The translations under genes were made by a program, and so were the position numbers. This document shows positions 33,596-43,796 of a DNA stretch of 64,000 bases, one piece after another. The notes beneath the pieces were generated by a model. It was not told the origin of the DNA and did not search any database. It worked only from the letters and a program-made list of their open reading frames with translations. Each line of letters opens with the position of its first letter. Within the stretch, counting starts at the first letter, position 1. The DNA comes from Lampris incognitus (taxonomy: Eukaryota > Chordata > Actinopteri > Lampriformes > Lampridae): positions 94,835,016 through 94,899,015 of the forward strand of contig NC_079213.1 in assembly GCF_029633865.1 (NCBI RefSeq), written 5' to 3'.

Positions 33596-33740
33596 CTGTT
33601 CCCTTCTTGCAGATATAGGGTAGGTTGTAGTTGCAAGGCACGTCGTTCCACTTGCTGTTCTCGTGAGCAATCATAACCACGCAGTCCTCTCCTCCAGCAA
33701 AGAAGTTGTCTGGCTGGTTTTCACGCCAGTTCTCATATTG
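33596..33740 (-). CDS. ncan: neurocan-like C-type lectin domain, third exon
   Basis: This 145-bp exon is preceded by a CATGCAG acceptor and followed by a GTGAGA donor, ending in phase 1. It encodes [32 protein letters not shown] and [15 protein letters not shown], the calcium and ligand-binding end of a lectican C-type lectin domain. QPDN and WND are the canonical calcium-site motifs, and the last two cysteines of the fold are present. Lecticans are hyaluronan-binding extracellular-matrix proteoglycans, and this domain binds tenascins. The wording ([20 protein letters not shown]) is nearer neurocan than brevican, versican or aggrecan. The exon continues the frame of 34888-34970. The following CCP exon is not found in the window. 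Confidence 0.92.
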
Positions 33741-33949
33741 CTGCATGATTGCATTGGCAAAAAACAAAAACAACAAAACCCAGACATACATGTTGTTAAA
33801 GAGACCTGTAAAAGATTTATTCCATAAGAAGAAATTCAACATATTTTTTTTGAAAATGCCAGGGCAGTTTGCTGAGCTTAGCATCTGGCTCGCTCTTGAT
33901 GAACGCTCAAAACTCGCTTAGGGCAGCTTTCTTTGAGTGTTATTTGTTC

Positions 33950-34036
33950 ATTCATTCATTCATTATCCAATCTGCTTATCCGAATTCGGGTCGCGGGATG
34001 TTGGAGCCTATCCCAGCAGTCATTGGGTGGCAGGCC
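33950..34036 (-). mobile_element. SINE-like family A, 3' fragment
   Basis: CATTCATTCATTATCCAATC, GGATGTTGGAGCCTATCCCA and CAGTCATTGGGTGGCAGGC match the 3' end of family A in reverse orientation. Confidence 0.8.
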
Positions 34037-34076
34037 CAATTATTTATTAATTATTAATTAATTATGATCAATCAAC

Positions 34077-34081
<5 letters not shown>

Positions 34082-34110
<29 letters not shown>
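34082..34110. repeat. (AT)n microsatellite
   Basis: About 14 AT units. Confidence 0.95.
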
Positions 34111-34114
<4 letters not shown>

Positions 34115-34887
34115 ATTATTATTTGTGAAAAAATTAATTTCGTTCTTACAGCTGAGTAATTAGTCATTCAAATGTTAATCGAGCAAATCAAGCCTCTGTG
34201 TTTAACCCTGCGTCTCTATTCAAGATCTCCAGAATCTCACCCATCCCATCAGGTGTCAACCAATTGGGGAGGGGGGGGTATATGTTTCTGTCCCATGTGT
34301 CTGTGTTTAAACATTTTCTCTTGTTGAGTGATAACAGTTTTTATTTTCTAAGATGAAATAAAACAAGTGTCAGTTTTAATATAAAATGTTACTGAGGTTA
34401 CTGAGATGATTTTAAGTAGCACTTTTTCTACATTTTCAGCATGTGTAAACAATACTGTGATAACACCGTATACCGTGCTACCTTTGTTCACTATATAATA
34501 GGATATGAAATTTTCCTACTGCATATTAGTCTGCTGCACCACCGAGCACCCCAGTGATAAACACTCTGTTATGCATACATCAATTTATCGTGCCCTAACT
34601 TCCTCTGTTCCCTTGTTTGTGAGGGGAAGAGACAACAGAGGAAAACAGAATTTCTGCTGTGATCCGATGGGAGAGCAAACTAATGGATCATTTTTCAACC
34701 AACTGCTGTCAAGAAGATTGTCTAGCACGTCCCCAGCAGTGTTTGCGAGTGTCTTTGGCTTGTGTTTGACTTCACAAAGTGACTCGTGTACTTGTCATGC
34801 GTAGAAATGCTATTAAGCTAGCGGGCATGAATTCCTCTGGGGCCACCAGCTGGTTATAGAGCCCAGCAGGAGCAGGACGTCTCTCAC

Positions 34888-34970
34888 CAAGTCCATCTTG
34901 TCGGTCCACTGAAAGTCATCCTCCACCGTGCGATCATTCAATCCAATCCAGGTATTATCGTGGCTCAGAC
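34888..34970 (-). CDS. ncan: neurocan-like C-type lectin domain, second exon
   Basis: An 83-bp exon with AATCAG acceptor and GTGAGA donor. It encodes LSHDNTWIGLNDRTVEDD then FQWTDKMDL. WIGLND is the highly conserved core of lectican lectin domains. Its first two bases complete a glycine codon begun in exon 43638-43796, and its end is in phase 0 with exon 33596-33740. The 159/83/145-bp exon series is, as I recall, the arrangement of lectican lectin domains. The domain is complete across the three exons without stops. Confidence 0.92.
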
Positions 34971-35026
34971 CTGATTTAGGGTGAACACACAGAAAAATAT
35001 AAATGCACATGCACACAAATGCACAT

Positions 35027-35118
<92 letters not shown>

Positions 35119-35325
35119 CACACACACACACACACAACCAAGTATACAAAAAATGCATTTAAAGTAAACATCCTCCCCTATAATTGCTCTGGTATTATTT
35201 TCATTATTATTATCATTCTCTATAGATGACTGAGTTCATAGTTTTTCACGAGCTGAGGGGGACAGGAATATGAATCCACTGCAGCCTCCCATGTCAGAAA
35301 CACACACACTGATGACACACTAGTG
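34971..35325 (-). other. ncan: start of the 8.7-kb neurocan intron with microsatellite
   Basis: A (GACA)n run at 35029-35117 followed by (CA)n to 35136, then unique sequence up to the hAT element target duplication. Confidence 0.7.
35029..35136. repeat. (GACA)n-(CA)n microsatellite
   Basis: About 22 GACA units with one AACA variant, then 9-10 CA units. Confidence 0.97.
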
Positions 35326-35525
35326 CAGTGGTTCTCAACCTTTTTGGGGTCCTGGACCCCCTGCGTATTTTTGATCTACCCTGAGGACCCCTCCACCTGA
35401 TCTTGGGGGAGGGGGGTTGCAATTTGATAAAAACAGTAGAAACTGCATTTTAAATTGCATTATAGCATTTATTCACTCCTTGGGGCAAAAATAAGAGCTT
35501 TCAGTTGTAACTTAGATATAGTTAA

Positions 35526-35900
35526 CAAAACAGAATTCTTATGCAGTAACTTTCAGATATATGTAACAAAACAGAATATGTATTCAGTAACTTTCAGATA
35601 TATGTAACAACAGAATTTTTATGCAGTAACTTTCAGATATATGTAACAACAGAATTTTTATGCAGTAACTTTCAGATATATGTAACGACAGAATTTTTAT
35701 GCAGTAACTTTCAGATATATGTAACAACAGAATTTTTATGCAGTAACTTTCAGATATATGTAACAACAGAATTTTTATGCAGTAACTTTTGGATATGTGT
35801 AACAACAGAATTTTTATGCAGTAACTTTCAGATATATGTAACAAACAGAATTTTTATGCAGTAACTTCCAGAAATATGTAACAAATCAGAATTTTTATGC
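35526..35900. repeat. 39-bp minisatellite in the hAT element
   Basis: About nine tandem copies of a unit containing TTTTTATGCAGTAACTTTCA and GATATATGTAACAACAGAA. The period is 39 bp (13 codons), so it stays open on the minus strand as a repeated HISESYCIKILL peptide. The outer copies are slightly diverged and the inner ones almost identical. Confidence 0.93.
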
Positions 35901-36086
35901 ACTCTGCAAGAATAAAAACAAACACAAGTATGAAATCTGAATGGATATTGTATAGCTAAGTCTTAGTTTTATCTGTAGAGGCAGATGGTGTGTGTGTTTT
36001 CAAAGCAAAGCATCCTCACTGTTTGTGTGCCCCTTGGGTGTGGTGTGGTGAAAAGTTCATGTGTGGTGAGGTGTGCTGTGTAACCG

Positions 36087-37460
36087 TTAGTGAGACACTT
36101 GTACTTGTCTGTCGCTCATGAGTTTCTGTAACCTGGGTTGAATAGTGGCAACAGCTGTAATGATACCTCTCTCTTGAAGTATGTTTCTCCGTTTGGTCTT
36201 TATGTGTGTCAGAGCGGAGAAAGTGACCTCACACAAGTATGTAGACCCGAATGGCTCCAACTGGTAGAGAGCCTCTTTTGCAAGCTCTGGGTACTCCTTC
36301 TCCACACAGCACCAAAACTGTGTTAGTGATGTCTCTGAAAACTTCAGTCTGAAGCCACTGTCTGAAAACAGGTCAATGAGGCTCTCATGGAGTTGCTCTG
36401 GTGCTGTATCCATGCTGCTGGGCATGAATGGCCTGCGTATCCAGTCATGTCTAGTACACATGTCCTCAATGTCTGGGAAGTAGGACTGAAACTCAGCTGA
36501 CAGTTTGGCCAGGTGCATTTTTACAGTTTTCAAAATGTTCTGCTTCATGTTCTGTTTCATGTCAGCTATCCAAGAGTTAAGCTGAGGGAAATTACTGACA
36601 TCCCCCTTTTCACACCGTCTCAACCAGAGGTCAGTTTTCCTCATGAATGCTGAAACTTTATCAAACATCTGAAGAACAGTTTTATCATCACCTTGCAAGC
36701 TCGTGTTCAACTCATTCAGACGGCCAAAAACATCAGCAAGGTAAGCCAGGTGAGCCAACCAGGTCTGGTCTTCAAGTTTAGCAGCGAGAGGATGTCCATG
36801 CTCGGAGAGGAAATCGCGCACCTGCTCTCTCAGTTCCCATAGTCTCTGTAGTGTTTTCCCCCTTGATAGCCAACGTACGTCTGTATGTAGCAGCAGCTGA
36901 TGATGGTCACCGCCTGTTTCGTCGCACAGCTTGTGGAACAGTCTTGCGTTGAGAGGTCGTGATTTAATGAAGTTAATCACTTTCACAGCGTCAGTCAAAA
37001 CACTGTCCAGTTCTGGGCTCATGCGTTTTGAAGCCAACGCTTCTCTGTGAATTATGCAGTGCATGCTTTGGATGTTGGGGTTTACCTGCCTGATGCGAGA
37101 GACAACTCTGCGGTGCCGACCTGTCATAGACGCTGCCCCGTCTGTGCATACATGCGAGCAACGCTTCCAGTCCAACGCGTGCTCCGTGAAAAAACAGTCA
37201 ATCAAATTAAAAATGTCCTCACCCATAGTTTTTTCAGGTAGTGGCTTGCAGAAGACGATGTGTTCAACTATATCGTTGACTGTGTCATCTTTGAAATGAG
37301 CAAACATGACCAACTGGGCTTCTCCATTCACATCAGTAGACTCGTCTAGCTGTACTGAAAAAGAGCCCGCTCTTTTCAGTTTATCGGTCACCTGCTGAAC
37401 AATGTCACCAGCCACCTCATCCACTCTGCGGCATATTGTGTCGTTAGACAGCGGTACTGC
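36087..37460 (-). pseudogene. hAT transposase (SCAND3/ZBED5-like), C-terminal part
   Basis: About 457 codons are open from the LINE junction to the stop at 36087. The frame starts at VPLSNDTICRRVDEVAGDIV. Recognisable blocks are SVQLDESTDVNG and CSHVCTDGAASMTGRHRRVV (catalytic aspartates), HCIIHREALASKRM, WLSRGKTLQRLWELREQV, and the C-terminal dimerisation region CEVTFSALTHIKTKRRN. The length and blocks match the catalytic RNase-H-like core of vertebrate SCAND3/ZBED/ZMYM-type hAT proteins. The N-terminal BED-finger part lies at 39446-39927 beyond the inserted LINE. A methionine at 37475 belongs to LINE sequence and is not a real start. This half has no internal stop. Confidence 0.88.
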
Positions 37461-39445
37461 CAGATGGCTGGACAACCACTGCAGAAATAGTGAGGGAGAC
37501 AGCTAGGAAGGTACTTGGTGTGTCATCAGGACAGAGGAAGGAAGACAAGGAGACTTGGTGGTGGAATGAGGAAGTACAGCAAATTATACAGAGGAAAAGG
37601 TTGGCAAAGAAGAAGTGGGATAGTAAGAGAGATGAAGAAAGTAGACAGGAGTACAAGGAGATGCAGCGTAAAGCAAAGAGAGAGGTGGCAAAGGCAAAGG
37701 AAAAGGCATATGGTGAGTTGTATGACAGATTAGACACTAAGGAAGGAGAAAAGGACTTGTACCGATTGGCTAGACAGAGGGACCAAGCTGCAAAGGATGT
37801 GCAGCAAGTTAGGGCAATCAAGGATAGAGATGGAAATGTGCTGACAAGCGAGGAGAGTGTGCTAAGAAGGTGGAAAGAATACTTTGAGGGGCTGATGAAT
37901 GAAGAAAATGAGAGAGAGAGAAGGTTGGATGATGTAGGGATAGTGAATCAGGAAGTTCAGCGGATTAGCAAGGAGGAAGTGAGGGCAGCTATGAAGAGGA
38001 TGAAGAATGGAAAGGCAGTTGGTCCTGATGACATACCTGTGGAGGCATGGAGATGTTTAGGAGAGATGGCAGTGGAGTTTTTAACTAGATTGTTTAACAC
38101 AATCCTGGAAAGTGAGAGGATGCCCGAGGAGTGGAGAAGAAGCATACTGGTACCGATTTTCAAGAACAAGGGCGATGTGCAGAACTGTAACAACTACAGA
38201 GGTATAAAGTTGATCAGCCACAGCATGAAGATTTGGGAAAGAGTAATAGAAGCTAGGTTAAGAGGAGAGGTGATGATCAGCGAGCAGCAGTATGGTTTCA
38301 TGCCACGAAAGAGCACCACAAATGCGATGTTTGCTTTGAGAATGTTGATTGAGAAGTATAGAGAAGGCCAGAAAGAGTTGCATTGTGTCTTTGTAGATTT
38401 AGAGAAAGCTTATGACAGAGTGCCGAGAGAGGAGGTGTGGTATTGTATGAGGAAGTCAGGAGTTGCAGAGAAGTATGTAGGAGTGCTGCAGGATACGTAT
38501 GAGGGAAGTGTGACAATGGTGAGGTGTGCGGTTGGAATGACAGATGGGTTCAAGGTGGAGGTGGGATTACATCAAGGATCGGCTCTGAGCCCTTTCTTGT
38601 TTGCAATGGTGATGGACAGGTTGACGGACAAGATCAGGCAGGAGTCTCCATGGACGATGATGTTCGCGGATGACATTGTGATCTGTAGCGAGAGTAGGGT
38701 GCAGGTTGAGGAGAGCCTGGAGAGGTGGAGGTATGCACTGGAGAGAAGAGGAATGAAAGTCAGTAGGAGCAAGACGGAATACCTATGCGTGAATGAGAGA
38801 GAGGACAGTGGAATGGTCAGGATGCAAGGAGTGGAGGTGAAAAGGCATTTGAGTTTAAATACTTGGGGTCAACTATCCAAAGTAACGGGGAGTGCAGTAG
38901 AGAGGTGAAAAAGAGAGTTCAGGCAGGTTGGAGTGGGTGGAGAAGTGTGTCAGGAGTGATTTGCGACAGAAGGGTATCAGCAAGAGTTAAAGGGAAAGTT
39001 TACAAGATGGTTGTGAGACCAGCTATGTTATATGGTTTGGAGACAGTGGCACTGACGAAAAGACAGGAGGCGGAGCTGGAGGTGGCAGAGTTGAAGATGC
39101 TAAGATTTTCACTGGGAGTAATGAAGAAGGACAGGATTAGGAACGATTATATTAGAGGGACCGCTCAGGTTGGACGGTTTGGAGACAAAGCAAGAGAGGC
39201 AAGATTGAGATGGCTTGGACATGTGTGGAGGAGAGATGCTGAGTATATTGGGAGAAGGATGCTGAATATGGAGCTGCCAGGGAAGAGGAGAAGAGGAAGG
39301 CCAAAGAGGAGGTTTATGGATGTGGTGAGGGAAGACATGCAGGTGGCTGGTGTGACAGAGGAAGACGCAGAAGACAGGAAGAAATGGAAACGGATGATCC
39401 GCTGTGGCGACCCCTAACGGGAGCAGCCGAAAGTAGTAGTAGTAG
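37461..39445 (+). mobile_element. 5'-truncated LINE with GTAGTAG tail in the hAT gene
   Basis: A 14-bp duplication, agacagcggtactg, flanks it at 37447-37460 and 39446-39459. It ends AGCAGCCGAAAGTAGTAGTA, a (GTA)n-type tail. At 1985 bp it contains the RT and C-terminal regions but no endonuclease. The same family also gave the 110-bp fragment at 14584-14693. Only one frameshift interrupts the coding region, suggesting a relatively young insertion. Confidence 0.95.
37490..39417 (+). pseudogene. LINE reverse transcriptase, one frameshift
   Basis: Frame 37490-38908 encodes KRMKNGKAVGPDDIPVEAWR, NYRGIKLISHSMKIWERVIE, VFVDLEKAYDRVPREEVW, GLHQGSALSPFLFAMVMDRL and the catalytic box MMFADDIVICSE near 38660. 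The frame shifts near 38850, and 38863-39417 continues with GWSGWRSVSGVICDRRVSAR, MLYGLETVALTKRQEAELEV and LRWLGHVWRRDAEYIGRRML to CGDP and a stop. It is an RTE-like fish LINE by wording (clade inferred, not tested). The N-terminal endonuclease is missing through 5' truncation. Confidence 0.9.
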
Positions 39446-39927
39446 ACAGCGGTACTGACCGGATTGCATCTGCTGCTTTTTTATCCACCAGTTTCAGCTA
39501 GGATAGCTGCTGCTGCTGGTGCAATTAGCTCCTCTGCTATTGTATACGGCTTTTTAGCTTTAGCGATTAGCAAAGCTACCTGGTAAGATGCTTGAAGAGA
39601 AGTTGCTGAAGTCTGACTTGCGGCACGCATGTGATTTTGCGCTCCCCTGAACTCCGACAATTTTCATTTGAAGAAGTCGGCAGTCTTGCCCAATGATGAC
39701 TGGTACCTGGTGCTTAGGTGCCGCTGCAGGTGTGCCAGTTTCATGGCGTGGTTTGACGGTACCTCTCCACATAAAAAACACAGAGGCTGCTGAGGTTCCG
39801 AATCAGTTGCCGTAAATCCAAATAATATGTAATCTTCTTTGTAAAGTCTCTTTTTGCTGTCTGTTTTGGTTTTCTTTTCAGGTGGCCCCGAGTCTCCTTC
39901 GTCCGTTTTTTTTTTAATTTGAGCCAT
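39446..39927 (-). pseudogene. hAT transposase (SCAND3/ZBED5-like), N-terminal BED-finger part
   Basis: The frame starts MAQIKKKTDEGDSGPPEKKT at 39927. It reads a BED-type zinc finger: YILFGFTATDSEPQQPLCFL, C-x2-C in LCFLCGE, and HLQRHL. An in-frame TGA follows FFK at about 39664. The reading continues QNHMRAASQTSATSLQASYQ and AKKPYTIAEELIAP, then needs a +1 shift near 39495 to reach LVDKKAADAIRSVPL at the LINE target site. It joins the C-terminal part at 37460. The gene is therefore broken by a stop, a frameshift and the LINE. Confidence 0.85.
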
Positions 39928-39941
39928 CTCTCCATGTTGTC

Positions 39942-39997
39942 ACTTCTTCTTCTTCTTCTTAATTTTCTTCTTCTTCTACTTCTTCTTCTTCTTCGTG
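39942..39997. repeat. (CTT)n microsatellite
   Basis: Interrupted CTT/TTC triplets within the hAT element, just upstream of its transposase start. Confidence 0.92.
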
Positions 39998-40491
39998 TAA
40001 CTGTGCTTATCATCTTCTTCTTTGTTTGTTTATAACATTAGCTTAATTTCAAGTGCTAACCTGAATCTTGCAAGTTACTGAGTTTTCCCACAACGCCTTC
40101 CTGCAGATGTTTCAAAATAAAATCATTATTAAGAAATGAATGGTGTATGCCCACTGAAACACCAGGGGACTCATAATTTGGAAACGGATGCAGATCGTGT
40201 TAAGTTTGTATTAACAGCGTCATGCAGTAACTTTTAACAATACAAACGGGAGCGAGATCTCTTATTAAAATACAATAAATTACACTTGTGAAACAGATGT
40301 AATTAGAGAAAAAAGTCCTGTTACCCTTTATAGTTTAGGTAGATAAAGGTCTCAGTCACATTTGAGTAAAATAATCCTATTTCTATAAATGTCATAGGAT
40401 CTTTTTTTTAAAGATATTTTATTTTCACGGACCCCTTGCAATTACACCACGGACCACTAGGGGTCCGCGGACCCCCGGTTGAGAAACACTG

Positions 40492-41067
40492 CACTAGTGC
40501 ATTAAAAGGCAGTGGTCTGCTGCCATGGTTCACTGAGAGAGAGGTTTGTGAGATGCATTAAATGCAACATGTTCCTCTGTGTCTCCAAAAAGTCATAATT
40601 CTTCATGAAATACCATCTAGAGTCAAACATCTAATGAAGAAATCACAAAAGGTTCAGGTGAAATGGTGACGATACTACAATGAAGTTGATACAAAATCCA
40701 CATTTTCTATTTGTTTTGTATGTGGTGTTGTACTATGGAGTATTTTACTGGATGATTCCAGTGGATCTTTCCACTGGAAATGTTTCACGTTTGAGAACGA
40801 CAAAATCCTGTTCACTAGAGTGGACATGTTGTAAAATTTGAATAAAATTAAGTTTTAACATTTTTTTCTTTGCACTATTTTTTTTTTTTTTTTTAGGAAT
40901 TAAATAACTTTTTTATTTCTTGGGTCTCAGGAGGCAGTGGTCTGCAGCCATGGTTCACTGAGAGAGAAGTTTGTATATGCTAGCCATTGAGTTCATCCTG
41001 CCATCGAGTTCATATATCAGTAACCAGAAAGGATGTGTGTGTGTGTGTGTGTGTACATGTTTAACTA
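40492..41067. other. neurocan intron, no further element recognised
   Basis: Contains a T run near 40879-40896, (TG)n at 41035-41053, and a short sequence (GAGGCAGTGGTCTGC) repeated from about 40508. No gene. Confidence 0.5.
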
Positions 41068-41310
41068 TCCTAATGTGGACCAAATGTCCTCATTAGGATA
41101 GAAATACCAGAAACCACCTACCTTGTGTGGACATTTTAGAGGTCCTCACAAGTAAATGGGTCTATTTTAGGGTTAGGACTTGGTTTTAGGGTTAAGGTTA
41201 GAATTAGGGTTAGGTTAAGGTTAGGGTAAGGGTTAGGGTTAGGCATGTAGTTTGCGTGGTTAAGGTTAAGGGCTAGGAAATGAATGTAGTCAATGAGAGG
41301 TCCTCAAAAG
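41068..41310 (+). repeat. dispersed repeat with degenerate telomere-like core
   Basis: TTAGGG-like units (TTAGGGTTAAGGTTAGAATT, AAGGGTTAGGGTTAGG) between AGGTCCTCACAAGTAAATGG and AATGTAGTCAATGAGAGGTC. It is the inverted relative of 13856-14075, sharing both flanks and the GGGTCTATTTTAGGGTTAG start. Confidence 0.75.
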
Positions 41311-42245
41311 GATAGTGAAACGAGTATGTGTGTGTGTGGAGGAGAGGTGTAGTGAAATTAGCAGATTTTCTTTAAATGTAGACCTGATTATTCTTGGGTA
41401 TCAAATGGCACATGATTTGAGTCTGCTTCTGACCACCACTGGACAAAAAAGGTGGGAAAAAAATCATAAAATAAAGCATATCAGACCTGGAGATGCCCTT
41501 GCAATACCCAGACTAAAAATAGCACAGGTAAGGCCCAACACAAACCATAATGGTAACAAAAAGGAAGAGGAACATGAGATCGTTTTCCGATTTCCTCTCT
41601 GGGCTGAGCAGTCAAGTAGCCAGGCCATCCTGCTTTGTGTTGTGCTGGCCATGTTTTTTGCTTGTGAACCAAAGTGAGCAAGACAGCGAGGGAGAGAAAG
41701 AGACTGTGATGGAATTTCAGCCATGGTGTTTCTGATTATCATCATCCGTGTGCATTTCTGCACTCGTGCACAGGCATGTCCCCATACGTGTTTTTGTGTG
41801 TGTGTGTGTGTGTGTACTTGCCTGAGCATGCATGCGTATGTGCGTGTAATGGAATTTCAACCATGGCGTATCTGATTAACATCATTACCAGGCCCATTAA
41901 TCTCCCTAACAGCTCTGGTCCCCTTATTGCTGGGGTGGCGATGTCCATTTTCGAGGCAATCAAACACACTTTTTGGTGAATGTTTCTGTGTAAAGGGAGG
42001 ACAGCTTCTAGATAGATAGCACTGGCCTGGCATCTCTCCGAGACGGAAAGTGGCTCTGATATTGCCAAGCGGGCTGTTGCTGACCCCGCCTTATTACACG
42101 AGTGTACGTGGAGCCTTGCCAGAGGTTGAATACCAAAGCCGAGAATGACTTCAGGAAGTTGGATGTAAATTCAAGGGAAGTCTACATGGATATTCGTGCT
42201 GTCATTTTCCTGCATTGTGACTGAACAGCTCTTAGTGGCTAAATT
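41311..42245. other. neurocan intron, no further gene recognised
   Basis: (TG)n patches at 41326-41338 and 41793-41815. A short sequence, TGGAATTTCAGCCATGG, recurs at 41709 and 41850. No coding signal is supported. Confidence 0.45.
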
Positions 42246-42682
42246 TTTTTTTTGCTTTTTGGATTTTTCTCTCCAATTGTACTTGGCCAATTATCCCATT
42301 CTTCTGAGCCGTCCCGGTTGCTGCTCCAGCCCCTCTGCTGATCCGTGGAGGGCTACAGACTACCACATGCTTCCTCCGGTACATGTGGAGTTGCCAGCTG
42401 CTTCTTTTCACCTGACAGTGAGGAGTTTCACCTGGGGGATATAGCACGTGGGAGGATCACGCTATTCCCCGCAGTTCCCCCCCCCCCCGAACAAGCGCCC
42501 CGACTGACCAGAGGAGGCGCTAGTGCAGCGACCAGGACACATACCCACATTCGGCTTCCCACCTGCAGACACGGCCAATTGTGTCTGTAGGGAAGCCCGA
42601 CCAAGCCGGAGGTAACATGGATTCTAACTGGCGATCCCCGTGTTGGGAGGTGATGGAATAGACCGCTACACTACCCGGACGC
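42246..42682 (-). mobile_element. tRNA-like SINE family B, full length
   Basis: Minus-strand copy inside the neurocan intron with the usual body and a T-rich (tail complement) left end. The A-box end reads GTAGTGTAGCGGTCTATTCC. The B box is slightly degraded. Confidence 0.85.
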
Positions 42683-43122
42683 ACTGAAATTAGGTCTTTT
42701 TTCATCTGCTGGGCCTCAGCTTAAGCCAACCAATGGGTTTTCTGAACATTGAACTATATGAGGAAACACATCCTCTGGTATAATGGAAATGGAGTCTCTT
42801 TTAAAAGTACATTAGTACTGGGTAAGCTGCCATTCTTTCTTCCTGTCAGCTCATAGTTGGTATTTCATACCCTCCAGAGATGAAAACATAGAAATGCACT
42901 TGGCAACATTTCATAATGTACCGGCTAAAGGCCACACAGCCTTGACAAGCTCCTGATGCTTCTGGAGGGCTTTTGGCTGCAACGTTTCAAAACTTCTAAA
43001 AGTCATCTCTGAATGTCTCTGTGCCATCATTTATTTGATTAATGTGCCTCTATTACAATTTAACACAAAACTTCAAAATAACTATCAACTATACTTTACA
43101 AATTAAACCAATCAACTTGATT
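42683..43122. other. neurocan intron, nothing recognised
   Basis: Unique-looking AT-rich sequence between two SINEs. Confidence 0.5.
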
Positions 43123-43490
43123 AGTCATTCATTCATTTATTATCCAAACCGCTTATCCTGCTCTCAGGGTTGCAGGGATGCTGAAGCCTATCCCAGCAGT
43201 CATTGGGTGGCAGGCAGGGAGACACTCTGGGTAGGCTGCCAGTCCATCACAGGGTAGACACACACATATACATTCACACCTAGGGACAATTTAGTACAGC
43301 CAATTCACCTGACCTGCATGTCTTTGGACTGTGGGAGGAAACCGGAGGAAACCCACGCAGACACGGGGAGAACATGCAGACTCCACACAGAGGACGACCT
43401 GGGACAACCCCCAAGGTTGGACTACCCCGGGGCTCGAACCCAGGACCTTCTTGCTGTGAGGTGACTGAACCAACTACTGTGCCACCATGC
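43123..43490 (-). mobile_element. SINE-like family A, near full length
   Basis: Minus-strand copy from the CATTCATTTATTATCCAAAC tail complement to the head complement ACTGTGCCACCATGCC. It includes GGCTCGAACCCAGG (B-box complement) and CACGGGGAGAACATGCA. Confidence 0.88.
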
Positions 43491-43637
43491 CAAATCTAAC
43501 ACTTGTGCTCAACCTCATTAAAAAAAATTGACCCACATATCCGGAAGTTACTGAAACTGTTCCGGAAAAAAGACGAGCATCCTGCTCAATCTAATCCTGC
43601 CCCCCCCCTCCCTCCGGTCTTAGCGCTCTCTACCTAC
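43491..43637 (-). other. ncan: neurocan intron beginning
   Basis: The first ~150 bp of the 8667-bp intron on the minus strand, starting with donor GTAGGT at 43637-43632. Confidence 0.75.
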
Positions 43638-43796
43638 CACTGATGAACTCCTGCTCTGCCAGGCTGTGGATGCTGGCCAGGTGGCCGTTGTGCTCCCGGC
43701 AATCTTTCTCGGCATCCTCCCAGGTGTGTCTGCGGCTGAAGTACCTGTAGCAGTGGCCGTGAAACTTCCTCCAGGTGTGATCGCAGCCCTCTGTGT
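43638..43796 (-). CDS. ncan: neurocan-like C-type lectin domain, first exon
   Basis: A 159-bp exon with TCTGCAG acceptor and GTAGGT donor. It encodes [32 protein letters not shown] and [20 protein letters not shown]: the first two beta strands and first helix of a lectican C-type lectin domain, with the conserved cysteines, WEDAE and LASI. It ends one base into a glycine codon finished by exon 34888-34970, 8667 bp away. Upstream (to the window's right end) I found no EGF exon, link domain or chondroitin-sulfate exon, so the rest of the gene would lie beyond a very long intron or outside the window. The protein is secreted to the extracellular matrix of nervous tissue in other vertebrates. Confidence 0.9.

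Larger units (their letters stand above)
33741..34887 (-). other. ncan: neurocan intron between second and third lectin exons
   Basis: A 1147-bp intron with GT donor at 34887 and AG acceptor at 33741. It contains a family A SINE fragment (33950-34036) and an (AT)n run (34082-34110). The rest is unique-looking. Confidence 0.85.
35326..40491 (-). mobile_element. hAT transposon (SCAND3/ZBED-like), split by a LINE
   Basis: The ends CAGTGGTTCTCAACC and (reverse complement) CAGTGTTTCTCAACC are terminal inverted repeats, flanked by an exact 8-bp duplication, cactagtg, at 35318-35325 and 40492-40499. Inside are a 39-bp minisatellite, a minus-strand hAT transposase, and a LINE (37461-39445) within the transposase gene. 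Without the LINE the element is 3181 bp. The whole sits inside the neurocan intron in the same orientation as the gene. Confidence 0.92.

Noticed and set aside
35584..35844. CRISPR-like regular repeats of 39 bp
   Set aside because: There are no unique spacers, since units are contiguous. It lies inside an animal hAT element, so it is a minisatellite.
41160..41260. True interstitial telomere from chromosome fusion
   Set aside because: Units are degenerate and the flanks match another dispersed copy at 13856-14075.
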